A stretch of 64,000 nucleotides of DNA from Microbacterium oxydans (GCF_900095745.1 NZ_FMIR01000014.1:124001-188000), one strand, 5' to 3'; shown: positions 16,942-25,259, numbered from the stretch's first letter. Numbers and translations are program-made. The notes: generated by a model from the sequence alone, not told the origin.

Positions 16942-17825
16942 CGCTTTCCTCTGTTCCGGGGGTCGAGACTGTCGCGCAGGCCGTCGCCGAGCAGGTTCAG
17001 CCCGACCACGAGCAGCACCACGATGACTCCGGGCGCGATCATGGTCCACGGGGCGATGGTGACGAGCGTGCGCGCCTCGAAGATCATCGAACCGAGCGAG
17101 GGCGCAGGCGGCGGGGTGCCGAGTCCGAGGAAGCTCAGCGAGGCCTCGGTGAGCACGGCCCACGACAGCGAGAGCGTGACCTGCACGATGATGATCGACG
17201 TGATGTTCGGCAGCACGTGCCGGAACATCGTCGCCATGCGGCTCTGCCCCGTGCTCTTGGCGGCCTTGACGTATTCGACCTCGCGCAGCGACAGCACGGG
17301 GCCGCGGGTGACGCGGATGAAGATCGGCACGTAGACGATCGCGATGGCCACGGCGATGGTGAACCAGTTGCGCTCGAACACCGATGCCAGCGACAGCGCG
17401 AGCAGCAGCGGCGGGAAGGCGAACAGCACGTTGGTGACGGCGGTGATCGCGCCGTCGGAGAAACCGCGGTAGAACCCGGCGATGAGTCCGCACACAGTGC
17501 CGACCACGGTGGCGAAGGCGACCGCGACGACCGAGATCAGCGCCGAGTTCGCGACGCCCGCAGCGACGCGGGAGAACACGTCGCGACCGAACTGGTCCGT
17601 CCCGAACCAGTGCACGGCCGACGGCGGCTGCAGGCGCGAGGGCGGATCCTGCGCGAGCGGGTCGAAGGGCAGCAGCCCGAACGCCGAGACGAGGCTGAGC
17701 ACCGCGAGCAGCACGACGATGATGAGGCCGGTGAGCCCGCTCCGGCTGCGCAGCAGGAGGCGCACGCGCTCCCCGGTGCGCCCACCGCCGGGGGCGAGTG
17801 CTGAGGTCTGAGAGATGTCGGTCAT
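16938..17825 (-). CDS. ABC transporter permease, DppC-like
   Basis: The 295-aa membrane protein has the N-terminal OppC/DppC motif HWFGTDQFGRDVFSRV, about six helices, and the EAA loop (EYVKAAKSTGQSRMATMFRHVLPN) that contacts the ATPase. It forms the inner-membrane channel with the DppB-like partner. The ATG at 17825 overlaps the stop of that partner (ATGA). Its fixed association with murQ/anmK suggests a muropeptide or MurNAc-containing substrate. Confidence 0.92.
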   Translation of the reverse strand: MTDISQTSALAPGGGRTGERVRLLLRSRSGLTGLIIVVLLAVLSLVSAFGLLPFDPLAQDPPSRLQPPSAVHWFGTDQFGRDVFSRVAAGVANSALISVVAVAFATVVGTVCGLIAGFYRGFSDGAITAVTNVLFAFPPLLLALSLASVFERNWFTIAVAIAIVYVPIFIRVTRGPVLSLREVEYVKAAKSTGQSRMATMFRHVLPNITSIIIVQVTLSLSWAVLTEASLSFLGLGTPPPAPSLGSMIFEARTLVTIAPWTMIAPGVIVVLLVVGLNLLGDGLRDSLDPRNRGKR

Positions 17826-18793
17826 GCGGCACGCACCCGAGGATCGATGACCCGGTAGAGCAGGTCGGTGAGCAGGTTGACGATGACGAAGGCGAGCGCG
17901 ATCACGAGGACGGTGCTCTGCACGAGCGCGTACTCCTTCTGCTGGATGCCGAGCAGCACCTGTCGTCCGATGCCGGGGAGCGAGAAGATCTGCTCCACCA
18001 CCACGGCGCCGCCGAGGAGGTAGCCGAACTGCAGGCCGGTCATCGTGACGATGGGGACGAGCGCATTGCCGAGCACGTGGCGCACCTGTAGGCGGCGCGG
18101 CGGGACGCCCTTCGCCTTCGCGGTGCGGATGAAGTCGTTGGCGCGGATCTCGAGCACCGCGGTGCGGGTCGTGCGCATGATCGGCGCGGCGATGCCGAAG
18201 CCCAGCACGATCGACGGCAGCAGCATCTGCTGGAGGTTGAGCAGCGGGTCCTCGAAGAGCGTGGCGTAGGCCTGGCCGTTGGGGTTGAAGCCGAACGACG
18301 AGGCGAGCACCGCCAGCAGTGCGGTGCCGAGCAGGAACGCGGGGATCGAGAGTCCGGCGAGACCGACCACCTGGCCGAAGCCGTCGCGGACCGAGTCGGG
18401 CTTCGACGCCGAGAGCATGCCGAGCGGGATGCCGATGGCGAGGGCGATCACGATCGAGAAGATCGCGAGCTCGAACGTGACGGGGAGGGCGGCGGCGGTG
18501 AGCTCGAGGACGCTGGTCTGCGCCCGGGACGAGAAGCCGAGGTTGCCGGTGAAGATGTTGCCGAGCCACGAGAAGAACTGCACGAAGAGCGGCTGGTCCA
18601 GGCCGTAGTAGGCCTCGAGGGCCGCGCGCTGCGAAGGCGTGAGGGCGGCTGCCTCGGTGCCGAGGCCGGAACTGATCTGGTCGCCGGGGATGGCGCGCAG
18701 CATCAGGAAGACGAAGATGGCGACGCCGAGGAGCGTGCCGAGGGCTGCGAGGATGCGTCGCAGCACGCTGTTGCGGAGGAGCTGTCTGAACAT
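17822..18793 (-). CDS. ABC transporter permease, DppB-like
   Basis: The 323-aa protein is an OppB/DppB permease: MFRQLLRNSVLRRILAALGT, then IPGDQISSGLG, YGLDQPLFVQFFSWL and an EAA loop with DFIRTAKAKGVPPRRLQVRHVLGNAL. It pairs with the DppC-like protein. It starts 66 nt after the binding-protein stop, with a strong stem-loop in the gap; no clear ribosome site is seen, so a slightly different start is possible. Confidence 0.9.
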   Translation of the reverse strand: MFRQLLRNSVLRRILAALGTLLGVAIFVFLMLRAIPGDQISSGLGTEAAALTPSQRAALEAYYGLDQPLFVQFFSWLGNIFTGNLGFSSRAQTSVLELTAAALPVTFELAIFSIVIALAIGIPLGMLSASKPDSVRDGFGQVVGLAGLSIPAFLLGTALLAVLASSFGFNPNGQAYATLFEDPLLNLQQMLLPSIVLGFGIAAPIMRTTRTAVLEIRANDFIRTAKAKGVPPRRLQVRHVLGNALVPIVTMTGLQFGYLLGGAVVVEQIFSLPGIGRQVLLGIQQKEYALVQSTVLVIALAFVIVNLLTDLLYRVIDPRVRAA

Positions 18794-18824
18794 GCGCGTG
18801 TGGGGGTGCCTGTCGTCGGGGAGG

Positions 18825-18853
18825 GAGGGGGCGCGGGCCTGCCGCGCCCCCTC
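18825..18853 (-). terminator. GC-rich stem-loop between binding-protein and permease genes
   Basis: GAGGGGGCGCGG (18825-18836) and CCGCGCCCCCTC (18842-18853) form a 12-bp perfect stem with a 5-nt loop directly after the binding-protein stop. No U-tract follows. Such stems often stabilise or partly terminate the upstream mRNA, raising binding protein relative to permease; this role is inferred. Confidence 0.65.
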
Positions 18854-18859
18854 GATCCG

Positions 18860-20407
18860 CTACTTGATGGAGGTGGTCCGCAGGTACTGCAGCGAGCCGT
18901 TCACCATGGGGACGAAGCCGTCGACGGTCGAGGCCGTCGCCGTGTAGGTGTAGCTCGTGAACAGCCAGATCCACGCGGCGTTGTCCTCGAGGTTCTCGGA
19001 GACCTGCTCGTAGATGTCCTTGCGCTTCTCCGGGTCGGCCGTCTGGCGTCCCTCGGCGAACAGCGCGTCGAGCTCGGGCGAGGAGTAGCCGGCGACCTTG
19101 TTCAGGTTTCCGGTGCTGGTGAAGTAGCGGCCATACATGCCGTCGGGGTCGGGACGACCGCCGTTGAGCGCGACGGCGGCGTCGAAGTCGGCCGCGATCC
19201 AGCGGTCGACGAACGCGCCGGATTCGAGGACCTCGATGTCGAGCGTGATCTTCGCGTCGGCGAGCTGGGCCTTGAGGTTCTGCGCCTCGTTCACCGAGGT
19301 GGCGTACTCGCCCTGCGAGACGATCGTCTTGACGGTGACGCCGTCTTCCTTGCCGGCCTTCTTCAGGTAGTCGGCGGCCTTGTCGAGGTCGCGCTCGGGG
19401 CACGGACGCGCCTCGGGGTCGGACTTGTACGCGGGCGACGTGATCGGACCGGTGACCTCACCCTCGCCGAGGGCGGCGGTGTCGAGCACCTCCTGGCGGT
19501 CGATCGCGCACTGGATGGCGAGGCGCACGTTGACGTCGGCGAGGTCGCCGCGCGTGGCGTTCAGCTGCAGGGCGTGGTAGCTCAACTGCGGGGTCGTGGC
19601 GACCTCGACGTTGGCGCCCTCGGCGGTCTGCGCGACCAGCGGGTCGTCGAACACCGCGAGCTGCACGTTGCCGGACTGCATCGCCGAGACGATCGACGAC
19701 TCGTCGGGGATCACGCGGAACTCGACGGTGTCGAGCAGCGCGGCGTCGCCCCAGTAGTCCTCGTTCTTGGCGAGCGTGATCGACTGGCTGGCCTTGCGTC
19801 CGTCGAGGATGAAGGGACCGGTGCCGTTCGGGGTGGTGTTGAGCGCCTCTTCTGTGTCGTCGGACGACAGCATGGCCATGTTGATCACGGCGAGGTTGGC
19901 GGGGAGAGCGGCGTCGGGAGCGCTCAGCGTGAGGGTGACGGTCGTCTCGTCGGTGGCCTCGACCGCGGTGACGGAGGCGAGGGAGCTGCTCGCGACGGCG
20001 GCGGTGGCCTCGGCGGCGATCGCGTCGAGCGAGTACTTGACGTCTTCGGAGCCGAACGTGCTGCCGTCGGCGAAGGTGACGCCCTCCCGCAGGTGGAAGG
20101 TCACGGTGAGACCGTCGTCGGAGACGTCCCAGGACTGGGCGAGGCCGGGCACGACGTTGAGGTCCTCGTCGAACTCGGTCAGCGTGCCGTACAGGTTCTG
20201 CAGCACGTTGACGGCCTGGAACTGCGTGGCCTTCCAGGGGAAGAGGGTGTCCGGGTCGCTGGTGACGCCGATGACGAGGTCGCCGCCGGCCGCGCCCTCC
20301 GAGGAGTCGGGATTCGATGCCGGTGCGGAACAACCGGTGATCACGAGCGCCAATGCGGCGGCCGTGGCGGTGAGAGCGCCGAATGACGCTCGCCGTGCTG
20401 TGCTCAT
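18860..20407 (-). CDS. ABC transporter substrate-binding lipoprotein (SBP family 5)
   Basis: The 515-aa protein has a lipoprotein signal peptide ending in VITGC (lipidated Cys26), a low-complexity linker, and an extracellular solute-binding family 5 domain (GLAQSWDVSDDGLTVTFHLR, FADGSTFGSEDVKYSLD). Family 5 proteins bind peptides and some sugars or muropeptides. AGGAGG lies 8 nt before the ATG. It heads the operon and is divergent from the MurR-type regulator, so transcription is probably induced by a MurNAc metabolite. Confidence 0.93.
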   Translation of the reverse strand: MSTARRASFGALTATAAALALVITGCSAPASNPDSSEGAAGGDLVIGVTSDPDTLFPWKATQFQAVNVLQNLYGTLTEFDEDLNVVPGLAQSWDVSDDGLTVTFHLREGVTFADGSTFGSEDVKYSLDAIAAEATAAVASSSLASVTAVEATDETTVTLTLSAPDAALPANLAVINMAMLSSDDTEEALNTTPNGTGPFILDGRKASQSITLAKNEDYWGDAALLDTVEFRVIPDESSIVSAMQSGNVQLAVFDDPLVAQTAEGANVEVATTPQLSYHALQLNATRGDLADVNVRLAIQCAIDRQEVLDTAALGEGEVTGPITSPAYKSDPEARPCPERDLDKAADYLKKAGKEDGVTVKTIVSQGEYATSVNEAQNLKAQLADAKITLDIEVLESGAFVDRWIAADFDAAVALNGGRPDPDGMYGRYFTSTGNLNKVAGYSSPELDALFAEGRQTADPEKRKDIYEQVSENLEDNAAWIWLFTSYTYTATASTVDGFVPMVNGSLQYLRTTSIK

Positions 20408-20494
20408 TGCAGATTCCTCCTGGCTGGGACGCGTCGCCGTGGCGTCGGGTCAGGCGCTGTTGCCTGCCGCCCCGTGAACGTCGTCGGTCTTGGT

Positions 20495-20551
20495 TGGTAC
20501 CAAAAGTACACGAACGTCACTACAGATGTAACAGAAGTTCCTCTACTGTTA
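20495..20551. promoter_or_regulatory. Putative operators in the binding-protein/MurR-type intergenic region
   Basis: The 166-nt divergent region contains a perfect palindrome TTGGTACCAA (20495-20504) and an inverted repeat TAACAG/CTGTTA with an 11-nt spacer (20529-20551). The second ends 22 nt before the regulator ATG. Either could bind the RpiR-type regulator. Confidence 0.45.
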
Positions 20552-20573
20552 TGAACAGCGATCGGAGACCGCA

Positions 20574-21476
20574 ATGCCCCATGAAGCTGCCCGCGAAGAA
20601 GCCGGCGCACACCCCGTCCTCGTCCGCATGCGCGCGATCCGTCCCGAGCTGCGTCCGAGCGAGCAGCGCATCGCCGACCTCTTCCTCGCCGATCCGGCAG
20701 GCACCGCGGGGCTCTCGGTCGCCGAGCTCGCTCAGCGCTGCGACACGTCGACCACCTCGGTCGTGCGCTTCTGCAAGCGGCTCGGCTACGAGCACGTGCG
20801 GGAGCTGCGCAACCACGTGCTGCGCGACGTCGAACGGGAGACCTTCGACACCGCCGCCCTCCCCGCCGTCTCCGGCGACATCGACCGCAACGACACCCTG
20901 GCCGACATCGTCGCCAAGGTCTCGCTCGCCGAGACGCTCTCCCTCGCCGACACCGCGAAGGTGCTCGACACCGAATCGCTGCGCGCCTCGGTGGAAGCCA
21001 TCACGTCTTCGACCAGGGTCGACATCTTCGGCGTGGGCGCGAGCTCCATCGTCGGGCTCGACCTGCAGCGCAAGCTCACCCGTATCGGTCGTACGGCGCT
21101 GGACTGGTCCGACCCGCATGCCGCCTGGACCTCGGCGGCGACGCTCGGACCGGGCAACGTCGCGATCGCGGTGTCGCACAGCGGCGCCACCACCGACACG
21201 ATCGAGTTCCTGCTGCTCGCCCGTCGGGCCGGCGCGACCACCATCGCGATCACCAACCACGCCGGGGCTCCACTGGCCGATCAGGCTGACATCGTGCTCA
21301 CGACCGCCGCTCGCGAGACGGGGTTCCGCTCGGGCGCGCTCGGAAGCCGGATCGCCCAGCTCATGGTGGTCGACTGCATCTTCATCGGCGTCGCCCAGTC
21401 GAACTACGACCGCTCGATGGAGGCGTTGCGTGACACTTTCGCCGCCGTGCACCGCGTGCGCACGGGCGGAGCGTGA
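20574..21476 (+). CDS. RpiR/MurR family transcriptional regulator
   Basis: The 300-aa protein has an N-terminal RpiR helix-turn-helix (SVAELAQRCDTSTTSVVRFCKRLGYEHVRELR) and a C-terminal SIS sugar-phosphate domain (VDIFGVGASSIVGLDLQRKL, AVSHSGATTDTIE). The divergent murQ/anmK operon makes it a likely MurR-type regulator sensing MurNAc-6-phosphate. GGAGA lies upstream of the ATG. Its stop overlaps the start of the MFS gene (GTGA). Confidence 0.9.
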   Translation: MPHEAAREEAGAHPVLVRMRAIRPELRPSEQRIADLFLADPAGTAGLSVAELAQRCDTSTTSVVRFCKRLGYEHVRELRNHVLRDVERETFDTAALPAVSGDIDRNDTLADIVAKVSLAETLSLADTAKVLDTESLRASVEAITSSTRVDIFGVGASSIVGLDLQRKLTRIGRTALDWSDPHAAWTSAATLGPGNVAIAVSHSGATTDTIEFLLLARRAGATTIAITNHAGAPLADQADIVLTTAARETGFRSGALGSRIAQLMVVDCIFIGVAQSNYDRSMEALRDTFAAVHRVRTGGA

Positions 21477-22618
21477 CGAACGCCGGGCACGCACGGACAG
21501 GACTGTTCGCCGCATTCGCGGGGCTCGGCGTCACGGCGGCCTTCGTCCCGGCGATACTGCCCTCCGCCGAGCGGGCGATCGGCGCCGACCTCAGCGCCGC
21601 GGTCCCCGCCCTGTTCGCGGGGCTGCTGGTGGGCGTGCTGGTCTCCGGGCCCCTCCTGATGCGCCGGCCGCCGCAGACCGCACTCATCCTCGGCAGCGCA
21701 CTCCAGGCCGCCGCCGTCATCGCTGTGGCCGCGGCGAGCACGCCCGGGGTGTTCATCGCCGCGGCGATCGTCGCTGGTTTCGGGTTCGGGCTGGTCGAGG
21801 CCTCGGGCTCGGTGGCGGCGAAGTCCCTGGCTGTCGGCAGCGCGACGGGACTGCTGAGCGCGCTGCTGGGTACGGTCGCGGTGTGCGCCGCGGTCACGCC
21901 GCTGCTCGTCGCCCTCGGGTCAGACGCGCGTCCTGCTCTCGGCCTCCTCGCGGTGGTGCCGCTCGCCTCGGTCGTGATGCTCGCCGGCCCGACTTCCGCG
22001 GTCTCCGCCCCCGAAGCTCCCGCGCATCGCGATGTGCGCGGGCTGCTCGTGCTGCTGCCGTTCGCCGTGGCACTGCCGCTCTACGTCGGCGTCGAGACCG
22101 TGCTGTCCGGCTGGTCGGCCGTGATCCCGGAGCGGATCCTCGAGGTCGATCCCGCTCTCGCCGCCCTGGGAACCTCGGCGTTCTGGACGCTGATGGCCGT
22201 CGGCCGCTTCGGCGCGGCGGCCCTGCGCCGGGCGTCCGTGTCGCCGATCGTGATCCTCGCCACCGCGACGAGCGGGGCAGCCGTGCTGATGGCCGCGGCC
22301 GGGATGCTGGTGGGGTCCGCGCCGGTGGGCGCACTCGTCGCGTTGGCCGCGGTGGTCGTGCTCCTCGCTCCGAGCTACGGACTCATCCTGGGGCTCGCCC
22401 TCGACCGGCTGGATCCTGCGCGCAGCGCGGCCGTGACGGGTGCGCTCGTTGCCTGCGGCGCTGTCGGCGGCACGTTCGTCCCCACGCTGATCCTGCTGGT
22501 CGGCCGTGACCCGGCATCCAGCACGACGTTCTTCGTGTCGGCTGCCCTCTGTGCGCTCGTGCCGGTGCTGGTGCTGATCGCGGCGCGATCCCACCACCCG
22601 GCACCGACGAGCGACTGA
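21473..22618 (+). CDS. MFS transporter coupled to the MurR-type regulator
   Basis: The 381-aa protein is a short MFS permease with about twelve helices, a central loop (PTSAVSAPEAPAHRDVR) and a GFGFGLVEASGSV segment in the first half, resembling sugar/FucP-like or YbjJ-like members. The GTG start overlaps the regulator stop, so the two are translationally coupled. It may export or import an amino sugar released by the recycling pathway; the substrate is unknown. Confidence 0.85.
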   Translation: MTNAGHARTGLFAAFAGLGVTAAFVPAILPSAERAIGADLSAAVPALFAGLLVGVLVSGPLLMRRPPQTALILGSALQAAAVIAVAAASTPGVFIAAAIVAGFGFGLVEASGSVAAKSLAVGSATGLLSALLGTVAVCAAVTPLLVALGSDARPALGLLAVVPLASVVMLAGPTSAVSAPEAPAHRDVRGLLVLLPFAVALPLYVGVETVLSGWSAVIPERILEVDPALAALGTSAFWTLMAVGRFGAAALRRASVSPIVILATATSGAAVLMAAAGMLVGSAPVGALVALAAVVVLLAPSYGLILGLALDRLDPARSAAVTGALVACGAVGGTFVPTLILLVGRDPASSTTFFVSAALCALVPVLVLIAARSHHPAPTSD

Positions 22619-22687
22619 CTTCTCCTCCCCCTTTCCGAGTGTCGAAGACCTTTCCACGGATGCCGGAATACCGCGGGTCGCCGCCGA

Positions 22688-22710
22688 AGAAGCGGCGTAA
22701 CGTCGCTTCT
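22688..22710. promoter_or_regulatory. Inverted repeat upstream of the coiled-coil gene cluster
   Basis: AGAAGCG (22688-22694) and CGCTTCT (22704-22710) form a 7-bp perfect inverted repeat with a 9-nt spacer, 30 nt before the first cluster gene. It could be a regulator site. The surrounding DNA also shares pieces (CTTCTCC, CCGGAAT, CCGCGG) with the region before the related gene at 6143. Confidence 0.4.
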
Positions 22711-22739
22711 GCACCCGCACCACGGCAAGGAGAGCACCC

Positions 22740-22946
22740 GTGTCCACTGAGATCCTCGCGATCATCATCAGCGCCGTCGGCATCGTGCTCACCCTCGGCA
22801 CGAGCCTCTTCGCTGCCGGCGCGTGGATGATTCGCCGCTTCGACGAGCGCATCGACGCGATCGCTGCCGACGTGACCGACCTGAAGATCTCCGTCGCTCG
22901 CCTCGAAGGCCCACCGCGGCACCTCATCACCGCGGGAAGAAGATGA
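22740..22946 (+). CDS. Membrane/coiled-coil paralogue 1 (no extra 11-residue unit)
   Basis: The 68-aa protein has one transmembrane helix (about residues 6-30), a basic RR, and a short amphipathic region RFDERIDAIAADVTDLKISV ending in RLEGPPRHLITAGRR. It is the shortest of the four and carries no DEKLSTR unit. AAGGAGA lies 7 nt before the GTG start. The RR after the helix suggests the coil faces the cytoplasm. The function is unknown. It is slightly more diverged than the other three (MSTEILAII at the N-terminus). Confidence 0.75.
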   Translation: MSTEILAIIISAVGIVLTLGTSLFAAGAWMIRRFDERIDAIAADVTDLKISVARLEGPPRHLITAGRR

Positions 22947-22950
22947 CCCC

Positions 22951-23190
22951 GTGACCACGGAGACCTGGACCATCGTCATCAGTGCCGTCGGCATCGTGCT
23001 CACCCTCGGCGCCAGCCTCTTCGCCGCCGGGGCATGGATGATCCGCCGTATCGACGACCGCATCGACGCCGTCGACGAGAAACTCAGCACCCGCATCGAC
23101 GCGGTGGCCGCCGACGTCACCGACCTCAAGATCTCCGTCGCCCGCCTCGAAGGCCCGCCGCGGCACCTCATCACCGCGGGAAGAGGATGA
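22951..23190 (+). CDS. Membrane/coiled-coil paralogue 2 (one 11-residue unit)
   Basis: The 79-aa protein is the same as paralogue 1 in plan but has one IDAVDEKLSTR unit inserted between RRIDDR and the common IDAVAADVTDLK segment. The transmembrane helix is VISAVGIVLTLGASLFAAGAW. The GTG start is 4 nt after the previous stop, implying a polycistronic message. The 11-residue spacing places Ile/Val and Leu in an a/d/e/h pattern typical of hendecad coils. Confidence 0.75.
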   Translation: MTTETWTIVISAVGIVLTLGASLFAAGAWMIRRIDDRIDAVDEKLSTRIDAVAADVTDLKISVARLEGPPRHLITAGRG

Positions 23191-23194
23191 CCCC

Positions 23195-23467
23195 GTGACC
23201 ACGGAGACCTGGACCATCGTCGTCAGCGCGATCGGCATCGTACTCACCCTCGGCGCGAGCCTTTTCGCCGCCGGGGCATGGATGATCCGCCGCATCGACG
23301 ACCGCATCGACGCCGTCGACGAGAAACTCAGCACCCGCATCGACGACGTCGACGAGAAGCTCAGCACCCGCATCGATGCCGTCGCCGCCGACGTGACCGA
23401 CCTCAAGATCTCCGTCGCCCGCCTCGAAGGCCCGCCGCGGCACCTGCTCACGGCAGGGAGGGGATAA
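23195..23467 (+). CDS. Membrane/coiled-coil paralogue 3 (two 11-residue units)
   Basis: The 90-aa protein carries two units, IDAVDEKLSTR and IDDVDEKLSTR, before the shared IDAVAADVTDLKISVARLEG tail. It is otherwise nearly identical to paralogue 2, at the DNA level too. GTG start, 4 nt after the preceding stop. Confidence 0.75.
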   Translation: MTTETWTIVVSAIGIVLTLGASLFAAGAWMIRRIDDRIDAVDEKLSTRIDDVDEKLSTRIDAVAADVTDLKISVARLEGPPRHLLTAGRG

Positions 23468-23471
23468 CACC

Positions 23472-23774
23472 GTGACCACGGAGACTTGGACCATCGTCGT
23501 CAGCGCGATCGGCATCGTACTCACCCTCGGCGCGAGCCTTTTCGCCGCCGGCGCGTGGATGATCCGCCGCATCGACGACCGCATCGACGCCGTCGACGAG
23601 AAGCTCAGCACCCGCATCGATGCCGTCGCCGAGAAACTCAGCACCCGTATCGATGCCGTCGACGAGAAGCTCAGCTCTCGGATCGACGCGGTCGCCGCCG
23701 ACGTCACCGACCTGAAGATCTCCGTCGCCCGCCTCGAAGGCCCGCCACGGCACCTGCTCACGGCGAGTCGCTGA
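23472..23774 (+). CDS. Membrane/coiled-coil paralogue 4 (three 11-residue units)
   Basis: The 100-aa protein carries three units (IDAVDEKLSTR, IDAVAEKLSTR, IDAVDEKLSSR) before the common tail, which here ends LLTASR, one residue shorter than the others. It closes the array and converges with the ROK kinase 18 nt away. Hetero-oligomers of graded length among the four products are conceivable but unproven. Confidence 0.75.
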   Translation: MTTETWTIVVSAIGIVLTLGASLFAAGAWMIRRIDDRIDAVDEKLSTRIDAVAEKLSTRIDAVDEKLSSRIDAVAADVTDLKISVARLEGPPRHLLTASR

Positions 23775-23792
23775 GCAGCGTTCCGGTACGAC

Positions 23793-24695
23793 CTACCGCA
23801 GCACGAGGGCGGCGGCGCCGATGAGGGGCCCTTCGTCACCCAGCCCCGAGCGCACCACGCGGGTGCGCCGGGAGTATTCGTGCACGGCGCTGGCGGTGAG
23901 GGCCTGCTGCACGAGGTCGATGTAGTCGGGTGACACGCGTGAGAAACCGCCACCGATGGCGACCACGTCGAGGTCGACCAGGGTCGCGGCGTCCGCGAGC
24001 GCTTCCCCGACAGCTCGGGCCGAGCGCTCGATCGCCGAGCGAGCGACGGTGTCGCCGGCCGCTGCGTCGCGCGCGAGGTCTTCGCCCGTGGCACCGGTCC
24101 AGCCCTGCTGCTGCGCCCAGGCCGCGCTCGCCGGCCCGGATGCGATCTCTTCAAGAGTCAGCCCGCCCTCACGACGCACCTGTCCGAGGTGTCCGGCGTT
24201 GCCTGTCGCACCGGGGATGTACGCACCGTTCGCGACGAAGCCGCCGCCGACACCGGTCGAGACGACGATCGACAGCGAGGCACCGGCACCTTGCGTCGCT
24301 CCGAGCCAGGATTCGGCGAGCGCGAGCGCACCACCGTCGTGGCCGAGAACCGTACGCACGTCGCGCCCCACGACCGTGGATGCTGCGGCGTGAACCGCCT
24401 CGGCGAGCGCGAAGCCGCGTGCGAGCGGCATGTTGACGGGCATGATCGTGCCGAGGGTCCGGTCGACGGGTCCGGCGCTGCCCGCACCTGCACCGACCAG
24501 CTCGGCATCCGCGGGCAGGGCGGCGAGCGCGTGCTCGACGATCGCGACGACCGCGGCGTTCAACGACTCGACCGTGGCTTCGCGCCCGGTCGCCTGCCGG
24601 CTGCGGCTGCCCGTGACGAGCACGCCGTCCTCCGCGACGAGCGCGGCCTCCATCTTCGTGCCGCCGACGTCGACGGCCAGCGCGTAGCGCGTCAC
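23793..24695 (-). CDS. ROK family sugar kinase-like protein
   Basis: The 300-aa protein has the ROK ATP-binding start (YALAVDVGGTKMEAALV), the phosphate motif VVSTGVGGGFVANG and a GNAGHLGQV segment at the position of the usual ExGH. The cysteine-rich zinc motif CxCGxxGC that normally follows is absent, which is seen in some ROK subgroups. It probably phosphorylates a hexose or aminosugar. The GTG start overlaps the pyrE stop (GTGA), so the two are coupled. Confidence 0.85.
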   Translation of the reverse strand: MTRYALAVDVGGTKMEAALVAEDGVLVTGSRSRQATGREATVESLNAAVVAIVEHALAALPADAELVGAGAGSAGPVDRTLGTIMPVNMPLARGFALAEAVHAAASTVVGRDVRTVLGHDGGALALAESWLGATQGAGASLSIVVSTGVGGGFVANGAYIPGATGNAGHLGQVRREGGLTLEEIASGPASAAWAQQQGWTGATGEDLARDAAAGDTVARSAIERSARAVGEALADAATLVDLDVVAIGGGFSRVSPDYIDLVQQALTASAVHEYSRRTRVVRSGLGDEGPLIGAAALVLR

Positions 24696-25252
24696 TGGGG
24701 GTCGAGCCCGAGGTCGTCGAGGTCGAAGGCGGCGCGCCATTCGAGTCCCTCGGCTTCGATGGCGGCCTGCGCCCCGGTCTTGCGGTCGACGATCACGGCG
24801 ACGGCGACGATCTCGGCACCCTCCTTGCGCAGCGCCTCGACCGCCTTGAGCGCCGACTGGCCAGTGGTCGAGGTGTCTTCGAGCACGACGACCCGCTTGC
24901 CCTTGACGTCGGCACCTTCGATCTGGCGGCCGCGGCCGTGGTCCTTGGGCTCCTTGCGCACGACGAACGCGTCGAGCGGACGATCGGTGGCGACCGAGGC
25001 GTGCAGCACGGAGTTCGCGATCGGGTCGGCGCCGAGGGTGAGCCCGCCGACGGCCACGACGTCGAGGTCGCCGATCAGGTCGAGCATGATCCGGCCGATC
25101 GCGGGAGCCGCCCTATGGTCGAGCGTGAGCTTGCGCATGTCGACGTAGTACGTCGCCTTCTTGCCGCTGGAGAGGGTGAAGTCGCCGTGGAACACCGCCT
25201 CGTCCTTGATCAGGTCGAGGAGGGTCTGGCGGTCTGCGTCGAGTGCGGTCAC
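24692..25252 (-). CDS. pyrE: Orotate phosphoribosyltransferase
   Basis: The 186-aa protein carries the PRPP-binding motif VVVLEDTSTTGQSALKAVEAL, the substrate segment FTLSSGKKATYYVDMRKLTL and VGGLTLGADPIA. It joins orotate and PRPP to give OMP in pyrimidine synthesis. The GTG start at 25252 is 7 nt after a TACACT -10 box on its strand (25260-25265). It is in an operon with the ROK kinase and divergent from xthA. Confidence 0.95.
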   Translation of the reverse strand: MTALDADRQTLLDLIKDEAVFHGDFTLSSGKKATYYVDMRKLTLDHRAAPAIGRIMLDLIGDLDVVAVGGLTLGADPIANSVLHASVATDRPLDAFVVRKEPKDHGRGRQIEGADVKGKRVVVLEDTSTTGQSALKAVEALRKEGAEIVAVAVIVDRKTGAQAAIEAEGLEWRAAFDLDDLGLDPQ

Positions 25253-25259
25253 GGCATCC

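Larger units (their letters stand above)
22740..23774 (+). repeat. Tandem array of four near-identical genes with a growing 33-bp internal repeat
   Basis: Four genes of 207, 240, 273 and 303 bp stand head to tail with 4-nt gaps. Their DNA is almost identical, and the difference in length comes from 0, 1, 2 and 3 copies of a 33-bp unit encoding IDAVDEKLSTR or a variant. Near-identity points to recent tandem duplication. Assembly errors are possible in such DNA. Confidence 0.85.

Noticed and set aside
20495..20504. TTGGTACCAA as a clear sigma promoter
   Set aside because: It has no paired -10 at proper spacing; kept only as an operator candidate.
22740..23774. CRISPR-like direct repeats
   Set aside because: The repeats are coding: near-identical genes and a 33-bp in-frame unit, with no constant short repeat and unique spacers.
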